A DNA stretch of 56,603 nucleotides from NCBI GenBank assembly GCA_004551485.1, contig SBLD01000022.1, positions 1 to 56,603 of the forward strand. The letters run 5' to 3'. Numbering within the stretch: position 1 is the first letter of the stretch; each line of letters begins with the position of its first letter. This DNA is from Billgrantia azerbaijanica (lineage in GTDB: Bacteria; Pseudomonadota; Gammaproteobacteria; Pseudomonadales; Halomonadaceae). Shown in pieces: positions 8,639 through 16,282 of the stretch. A program made the position numbers and the translations under genes. The notes under the pieces were generated by a model. The model was given only the letters and a program-made list of their open reading frames with translations. It did no database searches and was not told the DNA's origin.

Positions 8639-10144
8639 TCAGGACAACTGGATCCAGGTCGTCTTGAGCTCACAGTACTGATCATGGGCATACACCGACT
8701 TGTCTCGCCCACCGAAGCCAGACTGCTTGTACCCGCCGAAGGGCGTGGTGATATCCCCCTCCGAGAAGCAGTTGACGGAGACGGTACCGGCTCGGATCGC
8801 CGCCGCCATGCGGTGAACCGTGTTGAGGTCCTCGCTCCACAGCGAGGCCGCCAGGCCATAGCAGGTGTCGTTGGCGATGGCGATCGCTTCCTCCTCGGTG
8901 TCGAAGGGGATCACCGCCAGCACCGGGCCGAAGATCTCCTCCCGGGCCACTGCGGCATCCCTCGGTACGTCATCGAAGATGGTCGGGGCGATGAAATAGC
9001 CCCCCAACTCTTGCAGGATGCGCTTCCCGCCGGTCAGCGGGGTCAGCCCCTCGGCCTTGGCTTGCTCGATATGGGCCAGTACCTTGTCCATGTGGTCCTG
9101 CTCGATCAGGGCGCCGAGCTGCACTTCGGGATCCAGCGGATCGCCGGTCGTCCAGTCCGCCTCGAGCTGCTGCTGGATCTCGTCGAGCAGCGCGTCCTTG
9201 ATGGAGCGATGCACGATCAGCCGGGAGCCCGCGGAGCAGTTCTCACCCATGTTCCAGAAGGCGGCGGCCAGGACGTTGCTGGCCACGGTCTTGAGGTCGC
9301 TCACGTCGGGCATCACCACCTGCGGATTCTTGCCGCCACACTCCAGCACCACGCGCTTGAGGTTGCTCGCCGCCGAGTACTCGAGGAACTTGCGACCCAC
9401 CTCGGTGGAGCCTGTGAAGGCGGCCAGGTCGATGTCGGGATGCTCCCCGATGGCCCTGCCGGCCACATGACCAAGTCCCGGCACCACGTTCAACACGCCG
9501 GCCGGGATGCCGGCTTCATGAGCCAGTTCGGCGAGCCGCAGCGTGCTGAGAGACGTCAGCTCGGCGGGCTTGAGCACCACGCTGTTACCGGTGACCAGGG
9601 CCGGTCCCAGCTTCCAGCCGGCCATCATGGCGGGGAAGTTCCACGGCAGCACGGCGCCGACCACCCCGATCGGCTCGCGCTTGACGATGGACAGGATGCT
9701 CTTGTCGGTGGGCGTCACCGCATCGTGGAGCTTGTCGGCGGCTTCGGCGTGCCAGCGGATGGTGTTGGCGGTGTCGGGGATGTCGACGTTGAAGCACTCA
9801 CCGATCGGCTTGCCCGCCTCCAGGGCCTCCAGGACGGCCAGCTCGAGGCAGTGTTCCTCGATCAGGTCGGCGAAGCGCTGCATGATGGCCTTGCGCTCGG
9901 CGGGCGCGAGCCCCGACCAGACCCCGGCCTCGAAGGCGCGGCGAGCGGCCTGGACGGCGAGGTTCACATCGGTGCCGTCACAGGCGGCTACCCGGGTCAA
10001 GAGCTCCCCGGTGGCCGGATTCAGGGTATCGAACGTTTCAGCTGAGCTCGCGGGAACGAAGCGACCGTCGATGAAGGCCAGGTTGCGATATTCGAGTTGC
10101 TCGATCTGACGCGCAATGGCGTCCCGAGTCAGACTATCGGACAT
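8639..10144 (-). CDS. NAD(P)-dependent aldehyde dehydrogenase (PuuC-like)
   Basis: The 501-residue protein is a complete ALDH superfamily member. It carries PWNFPAMMAGWKLGPAL, the nucleotide-binding FTGSTEVG, the catalytic-glutamate motif LECGGKNP, the catalytic cysteine in GENCSAGSRL, and EEIFGPVL. Overall it resembles the PuuC group that oxidises gamma-glutamyl-aminobutyraldehyde, but in this neighbourhood it could equally oxidise 2-oxoglutarate semialdehyde, the product of hydroxyproline breakdown. GAGGAG precedes the ATG by 8-9 nt. It is the last gene of a three-gene minus-strand operon after the DapA-like and FAD enzymes, with a 25-bp gap. Confidence 0.9.
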   Translation of the reverse strand: MSDSLTRDAIARQIEQLEYRNLAFIDGRFVPASSAETFDTLNPATGELLTRVAACDGTDVNLAVQAARRAFEAGVWSGLAPAERKAIMQRFADLIEEHCLELAVLEALEAGKPIGECFNVDIPDTANTIRWHAEAADKLHDAVTPTDKSILSIVKREPIGVVGAVLPWNFPAMMAGWKLGPALVTGNSVVLKPAELTSLSTLRLAELAHEAGIPAGVLNVVPGLGHVAGRAIGEHPDIDLAAFTGSTEVGRKFLEYSAASNLKRVVLECGGKNPQVVMPDVSDLKTVASNVLAAAFWNMGENCSAGSRLIVHRSIKDALLDEIQQQLEADWTTGDPLDPEVQLGALIEQDHMDKVLAHIEQAKAEGLTPLTGGKRILQELGGYFIAPTIFDDVPRDAAVAREEIFGPVLAVIPFDTEEEAIAIANDTCYGLAASLWSEDLNTVHRMAAAIRAGTVSVNCFSEGDITTPFGGYKQSGFGGRDKSVYAHDQYCELKTTWIQLS

Positions 10145-10169
10145 TGTTGTTCTCCTCGTGTCGGATGGT

Positions 10170-11498
10170 TCAGAGTTCCTTGCCGGCTTGCCACTCCTTC
10201 CAGGCAAGAGTCGAGCGCACGCCCAGACCAAGGAACGGTTCGGGGGGATTGGCCGCGGGTTTGGGTTGTTCCAGCATGATGTCGAGCAGTTCACTTTCGA
10301 CGCCGAGTGCGTACTCGGCGATCAACTTGCCGGCGATCGTTCCGCGCGTCAGCCCCAGGCCGTTCTGGCAGACGGCACTGTAGACGCCCGGGGCGATCTC
10401 GCCGAACGGTGTGCCTCCGTTGCGGGTCAGGCACAGTGCGCCCCCCCAGGTGTATTCCAGTTCGACTCCCCTCAGCATGGGGAAGCGCCTGTCGAACGAG
10501 CGTTGATGGACGGTGCGCACGCTTTTCAGCGTTCCTGCGTTGGCCCAAACACTCGGGTTATAGGTGAAAGAGTTGCGGATGCAGATGCGTCCGTCTCCCA
10601 TACGCCGCACCGTCGTGCCCATCGGGTCGGCTGGGATCAATCCCCAGCTTTCCTCGCCACCCAGGTCCGCCAGTTCTTGCTCATTGAGGGGCCGGGTCAG
10701 GCTGCCGTAGGTATACATGGGCAGGAGGCGTCCCTTGAGCCCGAGCTGACGGAACTGGGCGGCATAGGCGTTGTTGGCGAGCACCAGGCGGGGCGCCTTG
10801 AGTCGCCCCTGGTCGGTGACCAACGTATGGGGCCTGCCGACGTGGATCTCGCGGACGGGACTGTCCTCGTAGAGGCGGACGTTCTCCGGCAAGGTGGCAC
10901 CGAGCCCACGCACCAGCGCAGCCGGCTGGACCAGTACCGCGCCCGGCGCGTGCAGTCCGGCGTGATAGAAGTCGGTTCCGGTTATCGCCTGCATCTCCCG
11001 GGCATCGAGCTCCCGATAGGGTTCCCCGAGAGCACTGAGCCCCTGGGCGAAGGCTTCCAGCGAGCGGATGCCATGCGCCTCGACTGCTCCATGCAACTTG
11101 CCCTGCTCGCGCCAGTCGCACTCGATGCCATGCCGCTGAACCACTTCGCGCATGTAGTCGATAGCTCCCCGGTTGAGCCGGATAAGCTTGCGATCGGCCG
11201 ACTGATCGCCGGTGTAGCTATGCGAATTCAGGTCATGCGGCAAGTCCACCATGAAACCGGAGTTGCGGCCGGCGGCGCCGAAGCCGACACGCCGTGCATC
11301 CACTAGGGCGATGGCGGCATTCGGCTGGAGCTCCGCCAGGCGACGTGCCGCCGCGAGCCCGGCGAGCCCTGCGCCCAGCACCACCCAGTCGGCCTTGACC
11401 TCGCCACTGAGCGGTACCGAGGGCGGCGACGAGGGCAGCGTCTCGTACCAGCCGCAACGTCCGTCGTCCTGGGGCAGGAAGTTGCATTTTAGCTGCAT
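10170..11498 (-). CDS. FAD-dependent amine/D-amino acid oxidoreductase (DAO/PuuB family)
   Basis: The 442-residue protein has an N-terminal FAD-binding Rossmann motif (VVLGAGLAGLAAARRL) and the DAO-family FGAAGRNSGFM segment seen in PuuB-like gamma-glutamylputrescine oxidases, followed by a C-terminal DAO domain with GVYSAVCQNGLGLTRG. Such enzymes oxidise secondary amines, N-methylated amino acids or D-amino acids to imines or aldehydes. In the island it may oxidise the cis-D-epimer of (hydroxy)proline or a downstream amine. I chose ATG 11498 because GGAGG lies 8 nt upstream; the longer frame starts inside the upstream gene. It has 25-bp gaps on both sides in the operon. Confidence 0.85.
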   Translation of the reverse strand: MQLKCNFLPQDDGRCGWYETLPSSPPSVPLSGEVKADWVVLGAGLAGLAAARRLAELQPNAAIALVDARRVGFGAAGRNSGFMVDLPHDLNSHSYTGDQSADRKLIRLNRGAIDYMREVVQRHGIECDWREQGKLHGAVEAHGIRSLEAFAQGLSALGEPYRELDAREMQAITGTDFYHAGLHAPGAVLVQPAALVRGLGATLPENVRLYEDSPVREIHVGRPHTLVTDQGRLKAPRLVLANNAYAAQFRQLGLKGRLLPMYTYGSLTRPLNEQELADLGGEESWGLIPADPMGTTVRRMGDGRICIRNSFTYNPSVWANAGTLKSVRTVHQRSFDRRFPMLRGVELEYTWGGALCLTRNGGTPFGEIAPGVYSAVCQNGLGLTRGTIAGKLIAEYALGVESELLDIMLEQPKPAANPPEPFLGLGVRSTLAWKEWQAGKEL

Positions 11499-11523
11499 GG
11501 CGAGGGCCTCCACCGCCAGGGGG

Positions 11524-12414
11524 TCAGTCGCGGTGGGCGACCAGAGCGTCATAGGTGTGATTGAAAGCGGTCTTTTCCGCCTCGCTCAGCGGCAGCAGCG
11601 GTGACCGTGCCGGCCCTACGGGCAGCCCCGCCAGCTCGCACCCGTACTTGATGTACTGGCAGAACTTGCCGCCCTGCTCGAGCAGGTTCAGCATCGGTAG
11701 CAGGCGCGCGGCGATCTCGCGGCCGGCGACGAAGTCCTGGTCAACGACGCAGGCCTGGTAGAGCGCCACGTGCTCGGGAGCCAGGAAGTTGGAAGCCCCT
11801 CCGACCCAACTGCGCGCGCCCCAGACGAAGAACTCCAGGACCTGGTCGTCCATGCCGCAGCTCACCTGGAGCTGGTCGCTGAACTCGTTGATCAGGGCAT
11901 GCATGCGCTCGATCGAGCCGGTGCTTTCCTTGATCGCCTGGATGTTGGGACGATCACGCAATGCCTCGATGAGCTCGAGTTCCATCGGCACGCCGGTGCG
12001 ATCGGGGAAGTTGTAGAGCATGATCGGTAGGTCGAGGGCATCATCGACGCGCCGGATATGGGTCAGCAGCTCGTCCTGTGCCGGCTGGCAGTAGTAGGGC
12101 GCTGCTACCAGGATGGCATCGAAGCCGGCCGCCTTGGCATGCTGGCCCAGCTCCAGGCAGTCCTCCGTGGTGGTGGCATTGACGCCCGCCATGATGGGGA
12201 TGCGCCCCTTGGCATGGCCTGCCACGAAGTCGAAGACCTGCTTGCGCTCGTCCTTGCTGAGGGCATAGTACTCTCCGGTCGTGCCGCCGATGATCAGGCC
12301 GTGCATCCCTTGGTCGATCAGCGTGTCGACCACCTTCCCCAGCGTGTCGAGCTGGATGGCGCCGTCCTGGGCGAAAGGGGTTACGACGGGAGTCCAGATA
12401 CCATCGAAGTTCAT
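11524..12414 (-). CDS. Dihydrodipicolinate synthase/N-acetylneuraminate lyase family protein (possible hydroxyproline-pathway deaminase)
   Basis: The 296-residue protein is a class I aldolase of the DapA family: GGTTGEY near residue 43, catalytic Tyr134 in YNFPDRTG and Schiff-base Lys162 in IKESTGS. DapA homologues next to a racemase-family gene, an FAD oxidoreductase and an aldehyde dehydrogenase are often 4-hydroxy-delta1-pyrroline-2-carboxylate deaminases yielding 2-oxoglutarate semialdehyde, and that is the favoured role here; true lysine biosynthesis is unlikely in this context. ATG 12414 is preferred because AAGG lies 8 nt upstream, whereas ATG 12420 is too close. It is the first gene of the operon with the FAD enzyme and ALDH. 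Confidence 0.85.
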   Translation of the reverse strand: MNFDGIWTPVVTPFAQDGAIQLDTLGKVVDTLIDQGMHGLIIGGTTGEYYALSKDERKQVFDFVAGHAKGRIPIMAGVNATTTEDCLELGQHAKAAGFDAILVAAPYYCQPAQDELLTHIRRVDDALDLPIMLYNFPDRTGVPMELELIEALRDRPNIQAIKESTGSIERMHALINEFSDQLQVSCGMDDQVLEFFVWGARSWVGGASNFLAPEHVALYQACVVDQDFVAGREIAARLLPMLNLLEQGGKFCQYIKYGCELAGLPVGPARSPLLPLSEAEKTAFNHTYDALVAHRD

Positions 12415-12511
12415 ATTCATCACCTTGTGATTGTTTGCTGGAGGATGGTCAGTCTGGCGATGGTAAGCGGGTAACTTCGCCGCGAAAAAGCAACATTTCA
12501 TCCCGACAAAC

Positions 12512-12534
12512 CATGACCAGATGTTATGGTCATG
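12512..12534. promoter_or_regulatory. Inverted repeat, candidate operator of the dapA-like operon
   Basis: CATGACC and GGTCATG form perfect 7-bp arms separated by 9 nt, about 100 bp upstream of the dapA-like start codon. Its sequence is unrelated to the ATAA-N7-TTAT dyads. Confidence 0.35.
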
Positions 12535-12960
12535 CCTGCGTGGCAAAGCGGCGTGCGGTGCGAGCGGGTCGATCTGGGATGCTTGATTCTTACGGAAAGT
12601 CAGGCCAAAGCCTTCAGGACTGGCGCTGCCTTCGGAACTTTGCAGGGGCGATATGAAAGAATTGACGCAAGCAATGACGGAAGGGGGGGTGGTAAAGCCA
12701 CGGGTCACCGCGATATCGGCAATGGATTTGTGGGTCAGCTTCAGAAATTGTCAACAATAAGTCACGCGGAGCTCCATATGGGTGTGCATGTTCTTGCATT
12801 TCAACAAGCTTTTGAAGGAGGCGCGCATCACGTCACCCCAGGTGGGTGGCAACCTTGCAGTCAGGCATGTGTCGATGGCTGGTGGTGAATTTCGGCTGTT
12901 GTCCTGCGTCGCTTTTGGATAATCTGAAAGATTCGGGGGCGGCGTCTGTTGCATGACCGT

Positions 12961-13001
12961 AGTCGATGCTCCGGTCGATTATTGCCGGCATCGACTTTTT
13001 T
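12961..13001 (+). terminator. Orphan intrinsic terminator just upstream of lysR
   Basis: AGTCGATGC pairs perfectly with GCATCGACT across an 18-nt loop and is followed directly by six T residues. It ends 25 bp before the lysR start. No gene precedes it on this strand, so it may end a small RNA or act as a leader attenuator. Confidence 0.55.
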
Positions 13002-13025
13002 CCAGGATGTTGATAACTTTTCAGT

Positions 13026-14000
13026 ATGACAACACACACCGATCCTGATCAGACGCTGCTCAAGATGCCATCGCTGCGCGCGGTGAGGTCCTTCGTGGCG
13101 GCGGCCAAGTATCAGAACTTCACCCGAGCCGCCGAGGCACTGTGTGTCACCCAGGCGGCGATCAGCCGTCAGATCCGTGAACTCGAGAGCTACCTTGGGA
13201 CGGCCCTGTTCAAGCGTGTCGGGCGCTCGGTCGAGCTAACCACCGCTGGCTCCATCTTCTTCGATGCGGCCCAGCTCTCCTTCATCAACATCGCCCAGGC
13301 AGCGGATCGCATCCGCAAGGACCACAGCACCAGCGCCAGGCGCCCCCTGACGCTGTGCTGTTCCCCCGCCTTCTCGGCGCTGTGGATGTCGCACCGGTTA
13401 CCCAGCTTCTTCAGCGCCAACCCGGATATCGACCTCAACCTGGTCACGACCCAGAACTTTCTCTCCATGGAACCAGGCGTCCATCCCGATATCTTCATCA
13501 CCAAGATGTCCCGGGTGCGCGAGGGTTACCGCAGCCTGCCGCTGTTCCACGATGTCATCTATCCGGTATGCACACCCCGCTATCTCGAGGCGCACCCCGA
13601 GGCCAGGACCCTCGAGGGACTGCGGGATGGAGTGCTGCTCAACCTGAGCCCCTATGGGCGCTCCCAGGTCGCCGAACACGTGGATTGGGGGGTGTGGCTG
13701 GCCATCCATAACCTGGACATCGAGGACCGCTCCCGGGAGGGCCCCCACTTCTTCAACGCCAACGACTACAACATGTTGGTGCAGATGGTACTCAATGACC
13801 AAGGCGTGGCCCTGGGCTGGGATCACCTGATCGGGCCTCTGGTCGACCAGGGCCGACTGGTCAGGCCGGTCGAGCAGGAGGTCGTCCTCGAAGAGACGCA
13901 CCACTATCTGGCCTACCGCGAGGACAAGGAGGATGACGAGGCACTGGGCCGCTTCCGGGACTGGTTCATGGAACAAGTCGGCGTGCCGACAACCACCTGA
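13026..14000 (+). CDS. LysR-family transcriptional regulator (GcvA-like)
   Basis: This 324-residue LysR protein has an N-terminal winged helix (about residues 15-75) containing FTRAAEALCVTQAAISRQI, the linker helix and a C-terminal effector domain ending in the GvaLGWDHLI-type motif seen in GcvA-like members. It is divergent from the dapA-like operon and reads toward the methyltransferase gene. LysR proteins typically control the divergent gene set, so it is the leading candidate to regulate the dapA-FAD-ALDH operon and possibly the sites at 8503 and 16161. The ligand is unknown. It is the only intact LysR gene in the island. Confidence 0.92.
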   Translation: MTTHTDPDQTLLKMPSLRAVRSFVAAAKYQNFTRAAEALCVTQAAISRQIRELESYLGTALFKRVGRSVELTTAGSIFFDAAQLSFINIAQAADRIRKDHSTSARRPLTLCCSPAFSALWMSHRLPSFFSANPDIDLNLVTTQNFLSMEPGVHPDIFITKMSRVREGYRSLPLFHDVIYPVCTPRYLEAHPEARTLEGLRDGVLLNLSPYGRSQVAEHVDWGVWLAIHNLDIEDRSREGPHFFNANDYNMLVQMVLNDQGVALGWDHLIGPLVDQGRLVRPVEQEVVLEETHHYLAYREDKEDDEALGRFRDWFMEQVGVPTTT

Positions 14001-14020
14001 GCGACAACGCTCGTTCGGCA

Positions 14021-14036
14021 GCCTCATGAATGAGGC
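14021..14036. terminator. Short hairpin after lysR
   Basis: GCCTCAT / ATGAGGC with a 2-nt loop follows the lysR stop codon. No T-run is present, so termination activity is doubtful. Confidence 0.3.
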
Positions 14037-14125
14037 GGGCTTATGTGATGCATGAAAAATCCTGGATTGCACGTGACGTGCAGGAATGCCACATTGCCGC
14101 TCGGCGCAAAGTGGAGCATAAGGCC

Positions 14126-15139
14126 ATGGATAACAAGCTAGAAAAACTGCTGGCATCTCGTGACTGGCTGCTGGCGGATGGTGCCACGGGTACCAATCTG
14201 TTCACGATGGGGTTGCAGACCGGTGATGCGCCGGAGCTATGGAACGAGAAGCATCCCGACAAAATTGCTCAGCTGTATTCACGCACCGTGGAGGCCGGCA
14301 GCGACCTGTTTCTGACCAACTCCTTTGGCGGCAATGCGGCGCGGCTCAAATTACATGGTGCACAACACAGGGCGCGCGAATTATCGCGGCTGTCCGCTGA
14401 AATCGCGCGCGATGTGGCAGACCGCTGCTCCCGCCCCATCGTTGTTGCAGGCTCCGTGGGTCCAACGGGGGAAATGATGGCGCCTTTGGGCGCTTTGACC
14501 CATGAGCTGGCGGTGGAGATATTCCACGAACAGGCGGAAGGTCTCAAGGAAGGCGGTGCTGATGTACTGTGGCTGGAGACGATCTCGGCATCTGAAGAAT
14601 TCCGGGCAGCAAGTGATGCCTTTCAGCTGGCCGGCATGCCTTGGTGCGGGACGATGAGCTTCGATATGGCCGGAAGAACCATGATGGGGGTGACCTCCCA
14701 AAGCATGGTGGAGCTTGTTGACCAGTTGCCCAACGCACCGGTGGCCTTTGGCGCCAACTGCGGGGTCGGTGCACCCGATTTGATACGCACTGTGCTGAGC
14801 CTTACAGCGCAAGGCACTTCACTACCGGTTATCGCCAAGGGCAACGCCGGTATTCCTGAATATATCGATGGACATATTCACTACAATGGCACGCCCGATC
14901 TGATGGCCGATTACGCAGTTCTGGCCCGGGACGCAGGGGCCAGGATCATTGGTGGCTGCTGCGGCACCATGCCGGAGCATCTTTCCAGAATGCGGGTCGC
15001 ACTCGAAGAAAGGCCGCAAGGAGAACGGCCCTCTCTGGACGGGATTCGTCAAGTGCTGGGTGAGTTTTCCATGGTCAACGATGGTAGCGGTGAAACCCGA
15101 GCAGCGCCTGCCCGTCGCCAACGTCGAAAGTGCCGCTGA
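14126..15139 (+). CDS. Homocysteine/betaine-homocysteine S-methyltransferase family protein
   Basis: The 337-residue protein matches the zinc-dependent homocysteine S-methyltransferase (BHMT, MetH N-terminal) family. It has the LADGATGTN start, and the three zinc ligands are visible as Cys212 (GANCGVG) and Cys278-Cys279 (GGCCG). Such enzymes move a methyl group from a betaine or methylated donor to homocysteine, giving methionine. Placed between the regulators and mttB, it is the probable methyl acceptor step of the pathway. I start it at ATG 14126, which has GGAG 9 nt upstream; the frame extends to 14030 but without family similarity. It is a little less GC-rich than the surrounding genes. 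Confidence 0.85.
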   Translation: MDNKLEKLLASRDWLLADGATGTNLFTMGLQTGDAPELWNEKHPDKIAQLYSRTVEAGSDLFLTNSFGGNAARLKLHGAQHRARELSRLSAEIARDVADRCSRPIVVAGSVGPTGEMMAPLGALTHELAVEIFHEQAEGLKEGGADVLWLETISASEEFRAASDAFQLAGMPWCGTMSFDMAGRTMMGVTSQSMVELVDQLPNAPVAFGANCGVGAPDLIRTVLSLTAQGTSLPVIAKGNAGIPEYIDGHIHYNGTPDLMADYAVLARDAGARIIGGCCGTMPEHLSRMRVALEERPQGERPSLDGIRQVLGEFSMVNDGSGETRAAPARRQRRKCR

Positions 15140-15168
15140 CGAGGATCACACCTCACACAAGGCATTAG

Positions 15169-16047
15169 CGCACTTTATGGCAGAGGATTTCACTACGCCG
15201 CTCCTTCACGCGGGCAGCCACCGCACTTGGCATCAGCCAGCCGGCGGTGAGTCACACTGTTTGCGGTCTTGAAGACAATCTGGGGGTCCAGCTATTCGAG
15301 CGGATGCACAGAGGGGTCTGCCTCAGCGATGCGGGACGCTACCTCTACGAACAGGTCAAGCTGGGGCTGACCCTCATCGACCAGGCCGTGTGTGAAGTGC
15401 GCAAGTTCAGCGAGTCGGATCAGGTCACCCTGGCGGCTTCGACGGCCACGGCGACCTGGTGGTTGTTGCCACGGGTGGTTCGATTCAAGCAGGCCTACCC
15501 GGAGATCGAAATTCGCTGCATCACCACCGATACCGACGCCGACCTCGGCACCGGCGGCATCGATCTGGCCATTACGCTCGGGCGTGGCGAGTGGTCACGC
15601 TATGCGCGCTGGCGGATTTTCGACGAAGAGGTGTTTCCCGTCTGCAGCCCGGAGTACCTGCAAAAGCTCGGTGAGAAGCCAACACCCCAGTCGCTGTGCA
15701 CGGCCACTCTACTGCATCTCGAGCAGCGTTACCGGCCGCGTATCGACTGGGTCGACTGGCTTGCAAACTTCGGCATCAGTCTGCCCCGTTGTACCAGGCA
15801 GTTCCGCTTCACCGACTATTCCATCGTGCTGCATGCCGCGCTCGAGGGGCAGGGGGTGGCTCTTGGGTGGCGGCACATCGTCTCCTCCTTGCTGGAACAG
15901 GGCCGCCTGGTCCGTCCTCTTGCGGAGCATGTGCTGACCGATCACCCGATCTATCTCATCACCTCGCGCACTCGCCACATGCGGCCATCTGTCGCCATCC
16001 TTCGCGACTGGCTGCTGGAAGAGTCGCACAACGATCGCTCCGACTGA
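15169..16047 (+). pseudogene. LysR-family regulator with a disrupted 5' end
   Basis: From about 15202 the plus-strand frame encodes a normal LysR protein: SFTRAATALGISQPAVSH, a GLEDNLGVQLFER linker, and a full effector-binding domain to 16047. Upstream of the helix-turn-helix the frame has no start codon before a TAG at 15166. The expected preceding residues (FHYAA, 15188-15202) appear in another frame, consistent with a deletion of about 8 nt. The first in-frame initiator is GTG 15247, which would remove most of the DNA-binding helix. It is therefore probably non-functional as a DNA-binding protein, unless the shift is a sequencing error. It lies between the BHMT-like gene and mttB and may once have regulated them. 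Confidence 0.7.
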
Positions 16048-16160
16048 CACCGGACTGCAGCACCGGCTGTCCACCGCCACTGCGCAAGATCACCTTGCCA
16101 TTTGCAAGGAACTGATCCACCGGCGATGCATGAGGGAATGCCGTAGCAAACCCCTCTGCT

Positions 16161-16175
16161 ATAAATGGCATTTAT
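16161..16175. promoter_or_regulatory. ATAA-N7-TTAT dyad upstream of mttB
   Basis: ATAAATGGCATTTAT has perfect 6-bp arms and the LysR-type T-N11-A spacing. It lies 108-122 bp before the mttB start, about the same position as the related dyad before dctP. Confidence 0.45.
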
Positions 16176-16282
16176 GCCTCGCATGAAATTTCCTCTACTT
16201 CACGCGTATTAGGCAGGTCAATACGATTGATGGCGCACGCTCTCCTCCGAGAGCCGATTCAACCAAGGCGGGAATCGAAACC

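Larger units (their letters stand above)
12415..13025. other. 611-bp intergenic control region between the dapA-like operon and lysR
   Basis: No convincing gene is seen. The region contains an inverted repeat at 12512-12534 (CATGACC / GGTCATG), a GntR-like ATTGTCAACAAT at 12747-12758, and an intrinsic terminator at 12961-13001. The terminator lies on the plus strand without an obvious upstream gene, so a short RNA or a decayed gene may have been transcribed here. Confidence 0.4.

Noticed and set aside
12526-12888. 120-codon plus-strand ORF ending before the orphan terminator
   Set aside because: No ribosome binding site, family motif or convincing codon pattern; treated as part of the intergenic region.
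14030-14125. N-terminal extension of the BHMT-like protein
   Set aside because: The extra residues lack family similarity and ATG 14126 has a properly spaced GGAG.
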